Made by a program: the position numbers and the translations under genes. A stretch of 64,000 nucleotides of DNA, taken from positions 31,671 through 95,670 of the forward strand of contig CANMUN010000002.1 of NCBI GenBank assembly GCA_947500875.1. Reading direction: 5' to 3'. Below are positions 28,329 through 35,686 of the stretch, piece by piece. This DNA comes from Flavobacteriales bacterium (GTDB lineage: Bacteria > Bacteroidota > Bacteroidia > Flavobacteriales_D > Crocinitomicaceae). Position 1 is the stretch's first letter, and the number at the start of each line of letters is the position of its first letter. The notes beneath the pieces were generated by a model. The model saw nothing but the letters and a program-made list of their open reading frames with translations, made no database searches and was not told the DNA's origin.

Positions 28329-28365
28329 GCCAAAAATTTTGTTACTTTGTAGAAATTTAAAGCCC

Positions 28366-28803
28366 ATGCGCAACAGTTTGCTGATCCTTGCCGCAGTCTT
28401 TCTCCTGTTCGGTTGTAAAAAATACCCCGAGGGAGGCTACCGAAAAATGGCGAAAAACAACATTTATGGTACTTGGAAATTAACCGAATACTATCTGAAC
28501 GGTTTTGAATATTCCGATACGGTCATTGTAGTGAATTTACAAGAGACCTTCAACGAAGGAGGAACCTTTACGCGTTCCTACATTGATGCTACGGGAACCT
28601 ACCGCGCTTGCGAAGGAGGTTACGATATTGCTGCGGAACGCACCATCCTGAAAATTTTCCCAGACAGCACCTATCAAATTACCCCAACGGCAACAGTTAT
28701 GTCTACCAACTTTTACATCAACCGCCTTACGAAAAAGGACTTGTGGTATTCTTTTCAGACAGGATCAAGCCTTCACCAGCTGCGCTTTACTAAAATTAAA
28801 TAG
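28366..28803 (+). CDS. Lipocalin-like small lipoprotein
   Basis: The 145-residue protein has a lipoprotein signal MRNSLLILAAVFLLFGC, with the lipidated Cys at residue 17. KKYPEGGYRKMAK follows, then a beta-rich body beginning NIYGTWKLTEYYLNG, which resembles the lipocalin-like/DUF4923-type starts of Bacteroidota lipoproteins. A longer in-frame reading from 28255 would run antiparallel to the lipobox logic, so ATG 28366 is chosen. A -7-like TTACTTTG (28341-28348) lies just before. Function unknown. Confidence 0.8.
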   Translation: MRNSLLILAAVFLLFGCKKYPEGGYRKMAKNNIYGTWKLTEYYLNGFEYSDTVIVVNLQETFNEGGTFTRSYIDATGTYRACEGGYDIAAERTILKIFPDSTYQITPTATVMSTNFYINRLTKKDLWYSFQTGSSLHQLRFTKIK

Positions 28804-28806
28804 GGC

Positions 28807-30102
28807 ATGAAGTACCACCTCATTGACCGCGAGCTCTTTGTGCGAAACCGCGCGAAGTTTACGGCCTCCATGGAGAAAAACACCTTGGCGGTGTTCAATT
28901 CCAACGACATTTATCCCATTTCTTCAGACGCTACGATGCCTTTTCAGCAACATCGCGATATTTTTTACTTATCCGGCGTAGATCAAGAAGAGTCTATTTT
29001 GGTCTTGTTTCCAACGGCCAGCAATCCCGCCCATCGGGAGGTCTTGTTTTTACGAGAAACCAATGAAACCATTGCCATTTGGGAGGGAGAGAAACTAACC
29101 AAGGCCAAGGCCTTTGAAACTTCGGGAATAAAAACCGTGTATTGGTTGAATCAATTCCCAACCATCTTTAAGCAATTGATGGCCGAAGCACAGGGAATTT
29201 ATTTAAATACGAATGAACACCTGCGAGCCAACACGGAAGTTGAAACCCGAGAAGACCGATTTATAAAGCAAGTCAAAACGGATTATCCGGCCCATCAGGT
29301 GTATAAATCGGCGCCGATTTTGCATAAATCCCGATCGATTAAGGAAGTCGTAGAACTGGCCTTAATGCAAACGGCTTGCGATATTACCGAGAAAGGGTTT
29401 CGCCGCGTATTGGATTTTGTAAAACCAGGCGTTTGGGAATATGAAATTGAAGCGGAATTTTCCCATGAATTTCTAAGAAACCGTTCCCAAGGCTTTGCCT
29501 ACACGCCCATTATTGCTTCGGGCAAAAATGCCTGTGTGTTGCATTACATTGAAAACAACCAGTCCTGCCAAGATGGGGATGTAATCCTTTTAGATGTGGG
29601 GGCTGAATACGCCAATTATTCCTCGGATTTAACGCGCTGTATTCCTGTGAACGGAAGGTTTACCCCCCGTCAAAAAGCAATGTACAACGCGGTGCTTCAT
29701 GTGAAAAAAGAAGCCACGAAATTATTAGTTCCAGGCACCCTCATGGCGGAATACCACAAGCAGGTGGGCACCCTCATGGAAGAGCAGTTAGTGAACTTGG
29801 GATTGATTTCCATTGAGGACATCAAAAATCAAGATGCTGCATGGCCGGCTTACAAGAAATATTTCATGCATGGAACGTCACATTTCTTGGGTTTAGATAC
29901 TCATGATGTGGGCCTTTGGCACGAACCGATTCAAGCCAACATGGTGTTTACCGTGGAACCGGGGATTTATATTCCCGAAGAAGGGTTGGGCATTCGTTTG
30001 GAAGACGATGTGGTGGTGCAGGCGAGCGGCGAGCCGTTCAATTTAATGCGCAACATTCCCTTAGAGGCAGAGGAAATCGAGGAGTTGATGAACCGTGGCT
30101 AA
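28807..30102 (+). CDS. pepP: Aminopeptidase P family protein (Xaa-Pro aminopeptidase)
   Basis: This pita-bread metallopeptidase releases N-terminal residues before proline. The 431-residue protein has an N-terminal aminopeptidase P domain (about 1-150; LSGVDQEESILVLFP). The catalytic domain carries the metal ligands: LLDVGAEYANYSSDLTR (two Asp), GTSHFLGLDTHDVG (His), FTVEPGIYIP (Glu) and GIRLEDDVVV (Glu). No signal peptide. It begins 3 bases after the lipoprotein gene, and its last 8 bases overlap the hydrolase gene. Confidence 0.95.
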   Translation: MKYHLIDRELFVRNRAKFTASMEKNTLAVFNSNDIYPISSDATMPFQQHRDIFYLSGVDQEESILVLFPTASNPAHREVLFLRETNETIAIWEGEKLTKAKAFETSGIKTVYWLNQFPTIFKQLMAEAQGIYLNTNEHLRANTEVETREDRFIKQVKTDYPAHQVYKSAPILHKSRSIKEVVELALMQTACDITEKGFRRVLDFVKPGVWEYEIEAEFSHEFLRNRSQGFAYTPIIASGKNACVLHYIENNQSCQDGDVILLDVGAEYANYSSDLTRCIPVNGRFTPRQKAMYNAVLHVKKEATKLLVPGTLMAEYHKQVGTLMEEQLVNLGLISIEDIKNQDAAWPAYKKYFMHGTSHFLGLDTHDVGLWHEPIQANMVFTVEPGIYIPEEGLGIRLEDDVVVQASGEPFNLMRNIPLEAEEIEELMNRG

Positions 30103-30865
30103 GCGGCTGCATTATCAAGTATTCGGCGAAGGACCCCTCACAGTTTACCTGCACGGTTATCTGGAGTCTTCCACCATGTGGGAACCGCTAAAGTTGAATG
30201 AAATTCCAGGAACCAAGGTGCTTATAGACCTTCCGGGTCATGGGAAATCTCCCTTGTTCGATCATAGGGAAGTTCCATCCATTAAATTCATGGCCGATGA
30301 GGTGGCACGGGTTATTTCGGAAATTAATCCAACCCAATACCGCGTCGTAGGGCACAGCATGGGCGGCTATGTGGCCTTGGAGTTGGCGGCCAATACCCCG
30401 AAAGACATCATGAAGCCGAGCCATATCACCTTGTTAAACTCCAATTGTTGGTCCGACAGTGAAGCCAAGCAAGCAGATCGTCTGCGGGTAGCCCGAATTG
30501 CGTTTACCGGCAAGGAGCTTTTCATTAATGAAGCCATTCCTAACTTATTTGCACGTCCAGCGGATTTTCAAAAGGAAATTGTAGCCATGAAAGAGGAGGC
30601 GAAGGCGATGACCTCGGAAGCGATAGCCTATGCGGCCTTGGCCATGCGCGCACGCACGGATTACACGTTTTGGGTATTGGAAAACCCGAGCAAGGTTCGG
30701 TTCATACACGGAGCACTCGACCGCTTGGTGAGCGTTGAGGAGTTGCACCAACGTCTATTGCCCGCAGCCGACCAAGCGGCACCAGAAATCATCATCCTCT
30801 CGAACGCTGGCCACATGGCACACCAGGAAGCCACGGAAGAAGTGGTGAGGGGAGTGTTTGGGTAG
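30095..30865 (+). CDS. Alpha/beta hydrolase (GTG start)
   Basis: The 256-residue alpha/beta-fold hydrolase has the oxyanion HGYLESSTMW, the nucleophile elbow GHSMGG (Ser88), an acid in HGALDRLVS and the catalytic His in NAGHMAHQE. The substrate is not predictable; esterases and MenH-like enzymes share these motifs. The start is GTG inside the last codons of pepP (8-base overlap), implying coupling. It is the last core gene before the repeat-bordered accessory segment. Confidence 0.88.
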   Translation: MAKRLHYQVFGEGPLTVYLHGYLESSTMWEPLKLNEIPGTKVLIDLPGHGKSPLFDHREVPSIKFMADEVARVISEINPTQYRVVGHSMGGYVALELAANTPKDIMKPSHITLLNSNCWSDSEAKQADRLRVARIAFTGKELFINEAIPNLFARPADFQKEIVAMKEEAKAMTSEAIAYAALAMRARTDYTFWVLENPSKVRFIHGALDRLVSVEELHQRLLPAADQAAPEIIILSNAGHMAHQEATEEVVRGVFG

Positions 30866-30875
30866 GCGATAACTA

Positions 30876-30999
30876 GGGTTTATTCCCGGGTGCGGGTTTA
30901 ACCCGCACCCGGGGTGCTTCAAAGCTATCTAGGATTCCATCGGAATCCCACAAGTTTGTTTCATGGTGTAAAAATGAATGCACGACCCCGTGGGGGTCG
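30876..30999. repeat. REP-like palindromic element, left copy (three hairpins)
   Basis: Three inverted repeats follow one another. The first has 14-bp arms (30885-30898 and 30900-30913) around one base, the second is GGATTCC-ATC-GGAATCC (30932-30948), and the third is CGACCCC-GTG-GGGGTCG (30983-30999). The first half (30876-30925) is clearly similar to 32192-32243 on the far side of the Fic module, and both share GGGTTTAT and TGCTT-type boxes. This organisation resembles REP-like intergenic elements seen widely in Bacteroidota; that comparison is from memory. Confidence 0.7.
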
Positions 31000-31023
31000 A
31001 ATAGGCTGTGTTCGCGGGCTTGT

Positions 31024-31617
31024 TTACGAGCGCGCAAAGCGAATGAGTGGAGAATAATCTCCAAGATCGGCCATTTTCAAAGCCTTCAAATATGCACTTC
31101 GTTGTTCGGAAGATTCAACCAAGCCATGGTGTCCCCAAGAAAACGTTTCAAGTCCAAAGACATGTGCCGCCATCAAATCCGCCATAATTCGAGAATGCCT
31201 CCCGTTGCCATTGGGAAAGCAATGTATGGATACTAAACGATGCTTAAATCGTAGTGTAATTTCTTCAGGGGGATAAGTCTCATGGGTTATCCAAAAGGTG
31301 GTGTCATCGATGAGCCGCCTAAGTTCTATGGGAATTTTAACCCAGTCCACGCCAATATTGGTTTGCGTTTTCCGGAATTGACCCGCCCAGCGCCATACGA
31401 TACCGAACATGCGTTGATGAAGCTGTACCATGAAATCTTTGGTAAGTACGTCCGTGATTTTTCGTTTTGATTGAATCCACACTAATGCTTCATTGATATT
31501 CGCTTGCTCAAATTCATTCAACTGCTTTTGTGTAGCAATGGTTTTGATTTTCAACCCATCGATCTGATCGGGATCCAACGGCGTTTGACCATCTTGGTAG
31601 TTAAGAATTAATCCCAT
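31024..31617 (-). CDS. Fic/DOC family protein, 'mobile mystery protein B' type
   Basis: The 197-residue protein holds the Fic core motif HCFPNGNGRHSR (132-143), matching HxFx(D/N)GNGRxxR with the catalytic His132. Fic domains usually transfer AMP (or another nucleotide part) from NTPs to a target hydroxyl. No inhibitory [S/T]xxxE[G/N] helix is obvious, so regulation may come from the partner. The N-terminus (MGLILNYQDGQTPLDPD) matches the 'mobile mystery protein B' family, found beside an XRE protein in mobile contexts. Its start overlaps the partner stop by 10 bases. The toxin role is inference; the enzyme fold is firm. Confidence 0.85.
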   Translation of the reverse strand: MGLILNYQDGQTPLDPDQIDGLKIKTIATQKQLNEFEQANINEALVWIQSKRKITDVLTKDFMVQLHQRMFGIVWRWAGQFRKTQTNIGVDWVKIPIELRRLIDDTTFWITHETYPPEEITLRFKHRLVSIHCFPNGNGRHSRIMADLMAAHVFGLETFSWGHHGLVESSEQRSAYLKALKMADLGDYSPLIRFARS

Positions 31618-32072
31618 AAGCTTTTTGGCATGTTGTCAGCGAGTTCCCTTGTCAGTCTTTCTAACTCTTGGGTTTGGCTCTCTTGATTAGTCTCTTGACC
31701 CTCTAATCGCATGGTTTGATTCGATTGGATTAAAATTTCCTGCGCTTTCTTTTTTGCTTGTTGTGTAATGGTGTTTTTTATGGAACCACTCTTGGGTTTA
31801 AAATAATATACCAGTTCCATATCCATTGCATTTGCCGCTTTTTTTAAGGTAGCTAATGTAATTGCCTCGGTTTGTTCCCTTTTTTCAAAATTGGTTAGCG
31901 CACTTGCCGATACTCCAACGCGATGTGCAAGCTGCCTTAAGGACATACCCAAAGCCAATCGAGTATATTGAATCCATCCAACGGATAATTTAATCGAATG
32001 ATTTCCCGTGTTGTAGGACTGGATTAATTCATCCAGGTGCTTTTGGGTAAGGGTTCTTTTAAAATAATTCAT
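31608..32072 (-). CDS. XRE-type DNA-binding protein, 'mobile mystery protein A' type
   Basis: The 154-residue protein has a helix-turn-helix at about residues 44-66 (MSLRQLAHRVGVSASALTNFE). A family-specific N-terminus and a DMELVYYFKPKSG stretch are typical of 'mobile mystery protein A'. The C-terminal ~60 residues are Gln/Glu-rich and probably helical. It precedes and overlaps the Fic gene by 10 bases, the usual antitoxin-first order. A 13-bp inverted repeat covers its -7 box, so it likely represses its own operon. Confidence 0.85.
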   Translation of the reverse strand: MNYFKRTLTQKHLDELIQSYNTGNHSIKLSVGWIQYTRLALGMSLRQLAHRVGVSASALTNFEKREQTEAITLATLKKAANAMDMELVYYFKPKSGSIKNTITQQAKKKAQEILIQSNQTMRLEGQETNQESQTQELERLTRELADNMPKSLWD

Positions 32073-32075
32073 AAC

Positions 32076-32114
32076 TTAAAAGTTTATAAATACAGCACAA
32101 ATATAAACCTTTAA
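32076..32114. promoter_or_regulatory. Putative operator: 13-bp inverted repeat over the XRE-Fic promoter
   Basis: TTAAAAGTTTATA (32076-32088) and TATAAACCTTTAA (32102-32114) are inverted copies with 12 of 13 positions matching, spaced by 13 bases. The right arm overlaps the -7 box and the left arm lies next to the start codon. This is the layout expected for autorepression by the XRE partner. Confidence 0.6.
32098..32105 (-). promoter_or_regulatory. -7 box of the XRE-Fic operon
   Basis: TATATTTG on the minus strand fully matches TAnnTTTG, with 25 bases to the ATG at 32072. No clear -33 TTG is present. The surrounding 80 bases are very AT-rich. Confidence 0.6.
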
Positions 32115-32191
32115 ATTAAATTTAGAAATAATAATATTAACTTGTGGATTAAAAAAAACAAAAAAGCACTTGCTGGTTATTCGTGTCTTGT

Positions 32192-32243
32192 GGGTTTATC
32201 CCTGACTGCGGGTTTAAACCCTTACCCAGGGATGCTTTAAAAC
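32192..32243. repeat. REP-like palindromic element, right copy 1
   Basis: A nested hairpin has ATCCCTG / CAGGGAT outer arms (32198-32204, 32227-32233) around the perfect palindrome GGGTTTAAACCC (32210-32221). It aligns with 30876-30925 on the other side of the XRE-Fic module at roughly three quarters of positions by eye. Confidence 0.65.
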
Positions 32244-32254
32244 AAATAAAAAAC

Positions 32255-32289
32255 AACGCTTGCTCCGATGTCGCAACCTTTCTTTTTTG
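32255..32289 (+). repeat. 35-bp direct repeat, copy 1
   Basis: This stretch begins AACGCTTGCTCCGATG and ends CTTTCTTTTTTG. It is identical over 35 bases to 32373-32407. It directly follows the hairpin at 32192-32243. Confidence 0.9.
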
Positions 32290-32303
32290 CTTTTTATTTA
32301 CAT

Positions 32304-32362
32304 GGGATTATCCACCTTCGCTTCGCTGAGGCGGATGAACCCGAGAGGTGGTGCTTCAAAGC
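32304..32362. repeat. REP-like palindromic element, right copy 2
   Basis: CCACCT (32312-32317) pairs with AGGTGG (32346-32351). The element ends in GGTGCTTCAAAGC (32350-32362), identical to 30913-30925 in the left copy. It again precedes a copy of the 35-bp repeat, so hairpin + 35-bp box forms a tandem unit of about 118 bases. Confidence 0.6.
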
Positions 32363-32372
32363 CATCAAAAGT

Positions 32373-32407
32373 AACGCTTGCTCCGATGTCGCAACCTTTC
32401 TTTTTTG
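32373..32407 (+). repeat. 35-bp direct repeat, copy 2
   Basis: Identical to 32255-32289, offset by 118 bases. The gap 32073-32488 holds only the XRE promoter/operator, these repeats and the tRNA terminator; I see no gene in it. Confidence 0.9.
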
Positions 32408-32452
32408 ATTTTTTCCCGTTGTTAAAGCAAGCTTTCCCACCGGTCTAAAAGC

Positions 32453-32476
32453 AAAAAAGCCAGCCTTTCGGCTAGC
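32453..32476 (-). terminator. Terminator of tRNA-Ser
   Basis: On the minus strand GCTAGCC-GAAA-GGCTGGC (one G-U pair) is followed by TTTTTT. The stable GAAA tetraloop hairpin lies 12 bases after the tRNA 3' end. Confidence 0.85.
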
Positions 32477-32488
32477 TGTTGATGGCTT

Positions 32489-32579
32489 TGGCGGAGAGAG
32501 AGGGATTCGAACCCTCGATACACTTTTGGCGTATACACACTTTCCAGGCGTGCTCCTTCAACCACTCGGACACCTCTCC
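32489..32579 (-). tRNA. tRNA-Ser (anticodon GGA)
   Basis: On the minus strand the gene starts GGAGAGGTGTCCGAGTGG, with a long variable arm as in all tRNA-Ser. The anticodon loop is CTGGAAA with anticodon GGA (reads UCC/UCU). The T-loop is GGTTCGAATCC. The 7-bp acceptor stem is GGAGAGG paired with TCTCTCC, with discriminator G. The terminal CCA (32489-32491) is encoded. It has its own promoter and terminator. Its closeness to the repeat-bordered module is noteworthy, since tRNA genes are common integration targets, but no attachment repeat of the tRNA 3' end is seen. Confidence 0.95.
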
Positions 32580-32588
32580 AACGGAGCG

Positions 32589-32620
32589 CAAAGGTATTTG
32601 AATTTTTCGGTGTTGCAAAA
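32589..32620 (-). promoter_or_regulatory. tRNA-Ser promoter (-33 TTTTG, -7 TACCTTTG, spacer 19)
   Basis: On the minus strand TTTTG (32616-32620) and TACCTTTG (32589-32596) are 19 bases apart. The -7 box lies 9 bases before the tRNA 5' end. This is the best full promoter in the window and a reference for the others. Confidence 0.8.
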
Positions 32621-32702
32621 CACTTCCTAGGACACCTAAATAATTTCCTGAATTTCAGTTTGTATAAGCACAATTTCACATAAATTAGCGAAATTTTTTT
32701 CC

Positions 32703-34673
32703 ATGTCGGGTTCTTATCATAAAATCTCTTTTGCTGGCGTCCTCATTACCATTGGTATTGTTTTTGGAGACATCGGCACCTCTCCCCTATACGTTTTTCA
32801 GGCGATTACCGGACAAGGATCCCACTTGAGCCGCGATTTTGTGGTCGGTGGTTTGTCCTGCGTTATTTGGACACTCATCCTGTTAGCGACCATTAAGTAC
32901 ATTTATTTCGCCTTGAACGCTGACAACAAAGGCGAGGGAGGGATTTTTGCCTTGTATGCTTTGTTGAAAGAAAAAAAGGCGAAATGGATTGTTATACCCG
33001 CACTCATTGGCTGCGCCACGCTTCTTGCGGATGGTTTCATCACGCCCGCCATTTCCATTTCTTCCGCCGTTGAAGGAATCAACAACATCAACCCCGACGT
33101 TCCGGTGATTCCCATTGTTGTTGGAATTATCATTGCCCTTTTCTCCATTCAGCAATTTGGAACAGCGGTCATCGGTAAAGCCTTTGGTCCGATCATGGTT
33201 TTGTGGTTTGGGTATTTAGCTTATTTAGGTTTCATCAACGTGAGCAAAAACCCTTCGGTATTGGCCGCGTTTAATCCCATGGAAGCCATTAACTTCGTGG
33301 CCAATGTTCCGGGGGGCTTTGCCGCTTTGGGCGCGGTTTTCCTGTGCACTACCGGTGCCGAAGCCTTGTATTCCGATTTGGGCCATTGCGGCAAAGGCAA
33401 CATTCGTATCAGTTGGGGAGTAATCGCGTCTGTCCTCGTGTTTCACTATTTGGGGCAAGCCGCGCTTTGCACCTCTGAAGGATTTTCATTGGCGAAAGGG
33501 GCAACGGTTTTTTACAGCATGGTTCCAAAAAACCAGTTGATTTTTGCCGTGATTCTTGCAACTTCGGCCACCATTATAGCCTCTCAAGCCCTTATTACGG
33601 GGGTGTTTACGTTGTTAAATGAAGCCATAAAGTTGAAGTTATGGACCAACCTTAAGGTTAAATTTCCTTCGGACCACCAAGGCCAAATTTACATTCCCTT
33701 CATTAATTGGGTATTAATGTTAGGGTGCTTGTTGGTGATTGCCATTTTTAAAAAATCCAGCGCCATGGAGCACACCTATGGCTTAGCAATTACCATCGAT
33801 ATGGTAATGACTTCGGTGCTTTTAGGACTGCTCTTGTTTATAAGAAACCCTCATTATAGATGGATTTACAGTATTTTATTTTTAATCTTCATCTTAATTG
33901 AAGGAGTTTTTCTAATGTCAAATTTGGGTAAAATCGTTTCTGGAGGATGGTTCACGTTGATTTTAGCAAGCACCTTTTTCTTTCTTTTGTTTTTGTATTA
34001 CAAAGCCCGACAACTTAGAAAGAATATAACAGAGTATCTTCCTATGTCTGCGGTCATTCCATTATTGGTAGCGGTAAGAAAAGATCCGAAAATTAATTTC
34101 GAAGCCACGAATTTGGTTTTTCCAACGCGAAGCCCCTCTGCGGATAAATTGGACGGGACTGTTTACCACTCCTTGTTTGGGAAAAAACCAAGGAAAGCGG
34201 GTATTACCTGGTTTCTTCACATTGAAATCCTGAACGAGCCTTGGGGGGTTCACTATTCGGTCAACGAACTGATTGATGGCGAGGCCTATTACATAAATCT
34301 GCAATACGGATTTAAAGAGGAACACCGAACCGAGTATATGATGCGCAAAATTCATTGTAAAATGGTCGAAAAAGGGGAATTGGTCAATGAAAGTGTATTT
34401 GAATCAATGCGAAACAGCAACATCCCGGTGGATTTCAAATTCGTTGTAATAAATTCTCGAATTTCAACGGATAATTATTTAACCCCCTTCCAGCAACTTT
34501 GCATAAGGATATACCGTTTCGTGAAGTCAACGGGGCTTAAGCCCGCGGAAGATTTCGGACTCGACAAAACCAACGTCGAGGTAGATTTCATTCCGATTTC
34601 GGTCACTGAGGCAATTAGTCAAGAGGTTATCGAGGATTACGAAGATTATTCAAAAACGAAGAGAAGGCGCTAG
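32703..34673 (+). CDS. kup: Low-affinity potassium transport protein Kup
   Basis: The protein is a K+/H+ symporter of the KUP/HAK family at the inner membrane. The 656-residue protein has the family start VFGDIGTSPLYVFQAI (about 20-35), TIKYIYFALNADNKGEGGIFALYALL, and SSAVEGIN. About 12 hydrophobic helices reach residue ~440, followed by a long cytoplasmic C-terminal domain. Its 3' end overlaps ansA antisense by 4 bases. No riboswitch or clear -7 box is seen in the 123-base gap to the tRNA. Confidence 0.95.
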   Translation: MSGSYHKISFAGVLITIGIVFGDIGTSPLYVFQAITGQGSHLSRDFVVGGLSCVIWTLILLATIKYIYFALNADNKGEGGIFALYALLKEKKAKWIVIPALIGCATLLADGFITPAISISSAVEGINNINPDVPVIPIVVGIIIALFSIQQFGTAVIGKAFGPIMVLWFGYLAYLGFINVSKNPSVLAAFNPMEAINFVANVPGGFAALGAVFLCTTGAEALYSDLGHCGKGNIRISWGVIASVLVFHYLGQAALCTSEGFSLAKGATVFYSMVPKNQLIFAVILATSATIIASQALITGVFTLLNEAIKLKLWTNLKVKFPSDHQGQIYIPFINWVLMLGCLLVIAIFKKSSAMEHTYGLAITIDMVMTSVLLGLLLFIRNPHYRWIYSILFLIFILIEGVFLMSNLGKIVSGGWFTLILASTFFFLLFLYYKARQLRKNITEYLPMSAVIPLLVAVRKDPKINFEATNLVFPTRSPSADKLDGTVYHSLFGKKPRKAGITWFLHIEILNEPWGVHYSVNELIDGEAYYINLQYGFKEEHRTEYMMRKIHCKMVEKGELVNESVFESMRNSNIPVDFKFVVINSRISTDNYLTPFQQLCIRIYRFVKSTGLKPAEDFGLDKTNVEVDFIPISVTEAISQEVIEDYEDYSKTKRRR

Positions 34674-35686
34674 TCGCTCTCGCCGCAAATGGATTTTTCA
34701 AACCAATCCTTGGTGGGATTTAATCCCTGTCCAAGCAACCACATCATCTTGGTCAATGCGGCCTCTGTGGTAAGGTTTTTTCCGTTCCAAGCACCTAATT
34801 CTACCATAAGATGTCCTGAAGCATATTTTCCAGGCAAAACACTTCCACTGGTGCACTGAGTTATGCAGGCAATAATTCCCCCTTGCAACACATACGATGA
34901 AAGGATTTCAGTAAACAATTCGTCGTTCGGCGTATTTCCCGATCCAAAGGCTTCTACGATGACCGCACGGTGGTTTTCAACCGTGAATATCGAAGCATAT
35001 GAGGTTAAGTGAATCCCAGGATAGAGCTTTAATAGTCCTACTCGAACGTCCAAGTTTCGGGAAAACACCTTTGGGTCCTCGTTTATTGATTTGCTCCTAG
35101 AAGAATCTATTTCAATTTCAACCCCCGCAAATCCCAACAAAGGATAATTGGGGGAGTCAAAGGCATCGAATTGATGGGCCGAAACCTTGGATACGCGGTT
35201 TCCTCGAAACAGTTTTGATTGAAAAAAAACAGCAACCTCTTTGAGCACGGGATTTCCTTCAAGATCTTTTTTGCCGGCAATTTCCATCGCGGCTAAGAGG
35301 TTCTCTTTTCCATCAGATCGCAACACCCCCACCGGTAGCTGTGAACCGGTAATAACAATCGGTTTCTCAAGGTTCTGAACCATAAAACTCAAGGCGGAGG
35401 CCGTATACGCCATGGTGTCAGTTCCGTGTAGAATAACAAAACCATCTACCTCAGCCTCGTGCTTTTCAATAATATCTACTAATTCAACCCAATGATCAGG
35501 ATGCATTTGAGAGGAATCCACAGGTTTGGAAACGCTCACCGGTTTTACGTCCACCTCTAAGCGTTGAATTTCGGGAATTTGCTGATGAATATAATCGAAC
35601 TTCAAGGGCTGAAGCTCTCCGGTATTCGGGTCCTCCATCATTCCAATGGTTCCTCCGGTGTAGATTAACATTACGGATGGTTTCAT
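34670..35686 (-). CDS. ansA: Asparaginase, cytosolic type I
   Basis: This enzyme hydrolyses L-asparagine to aspartate and ammonia. The 338-residue protein has the first catalytic Thr motif LIYTGGTIGM (8-17), the second HGTDTMAYTAS, and ITGSQLPVGVLRSDGKEN. There is no signal peptide, so it is cytosolic AnsA-like rather than periplasmic AnsB. It is the third gene of galE-tatD-ansA, and its start overlaps the tatD stop by 4 bases. Confidence 0.93.
   Translation of the reverse strand: MKPSVMLIYTGGTIGMMEDPNTGELQPLKFDYIHQQIPEIQRLEVDVKPVSVSKPVDSSQMHPDHWVELVDIIEKHEAEVDGFVILHGTDTMAYTASALSFMVQNLEKPIVITGSQLPVGVLRSDGKENLLAAMEIAGKKDLEGNPVLKEVAVFFQSKLFRGNRVSKVSAHQFDAFDSPNYPLLGFAGVEIEIDSSRSKSINEDPKVFSRNLDVRVGLLKLYPGIHLTSYASIFTVENHRAVIVEAFGSGNTPNDELFTEILSSYVLQGGIIACITQCTSGSVLPGKYASGHLMVELGAWNGKNLTTEAALTKMMWLLGQGLNPTKDWFEKSICGESD

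Noticed and set aside
30873..31064. 63-codon minus-strand frame across the palindromic repeats before the Fic gene
   Set aside because: Its codons are made of the hairpin repeats themselves, which give peptides like FDPHGVVHS. This is repeat-derived and not a protein family signal.
32255..32407. CRISPR-like array
   Set aside because: Only two copies of a 35-base repeat with an 83-base gap that itself contains a hairpin; no cas genes and no regular spacers.
32489..32579. tRNA-Ser as integration site for the XRE-Fic module
   Set aside because: No copy of the tRNA 3' end appears beyond the module and no integrase gene is present, so tRNA-mediated integration is not supported.
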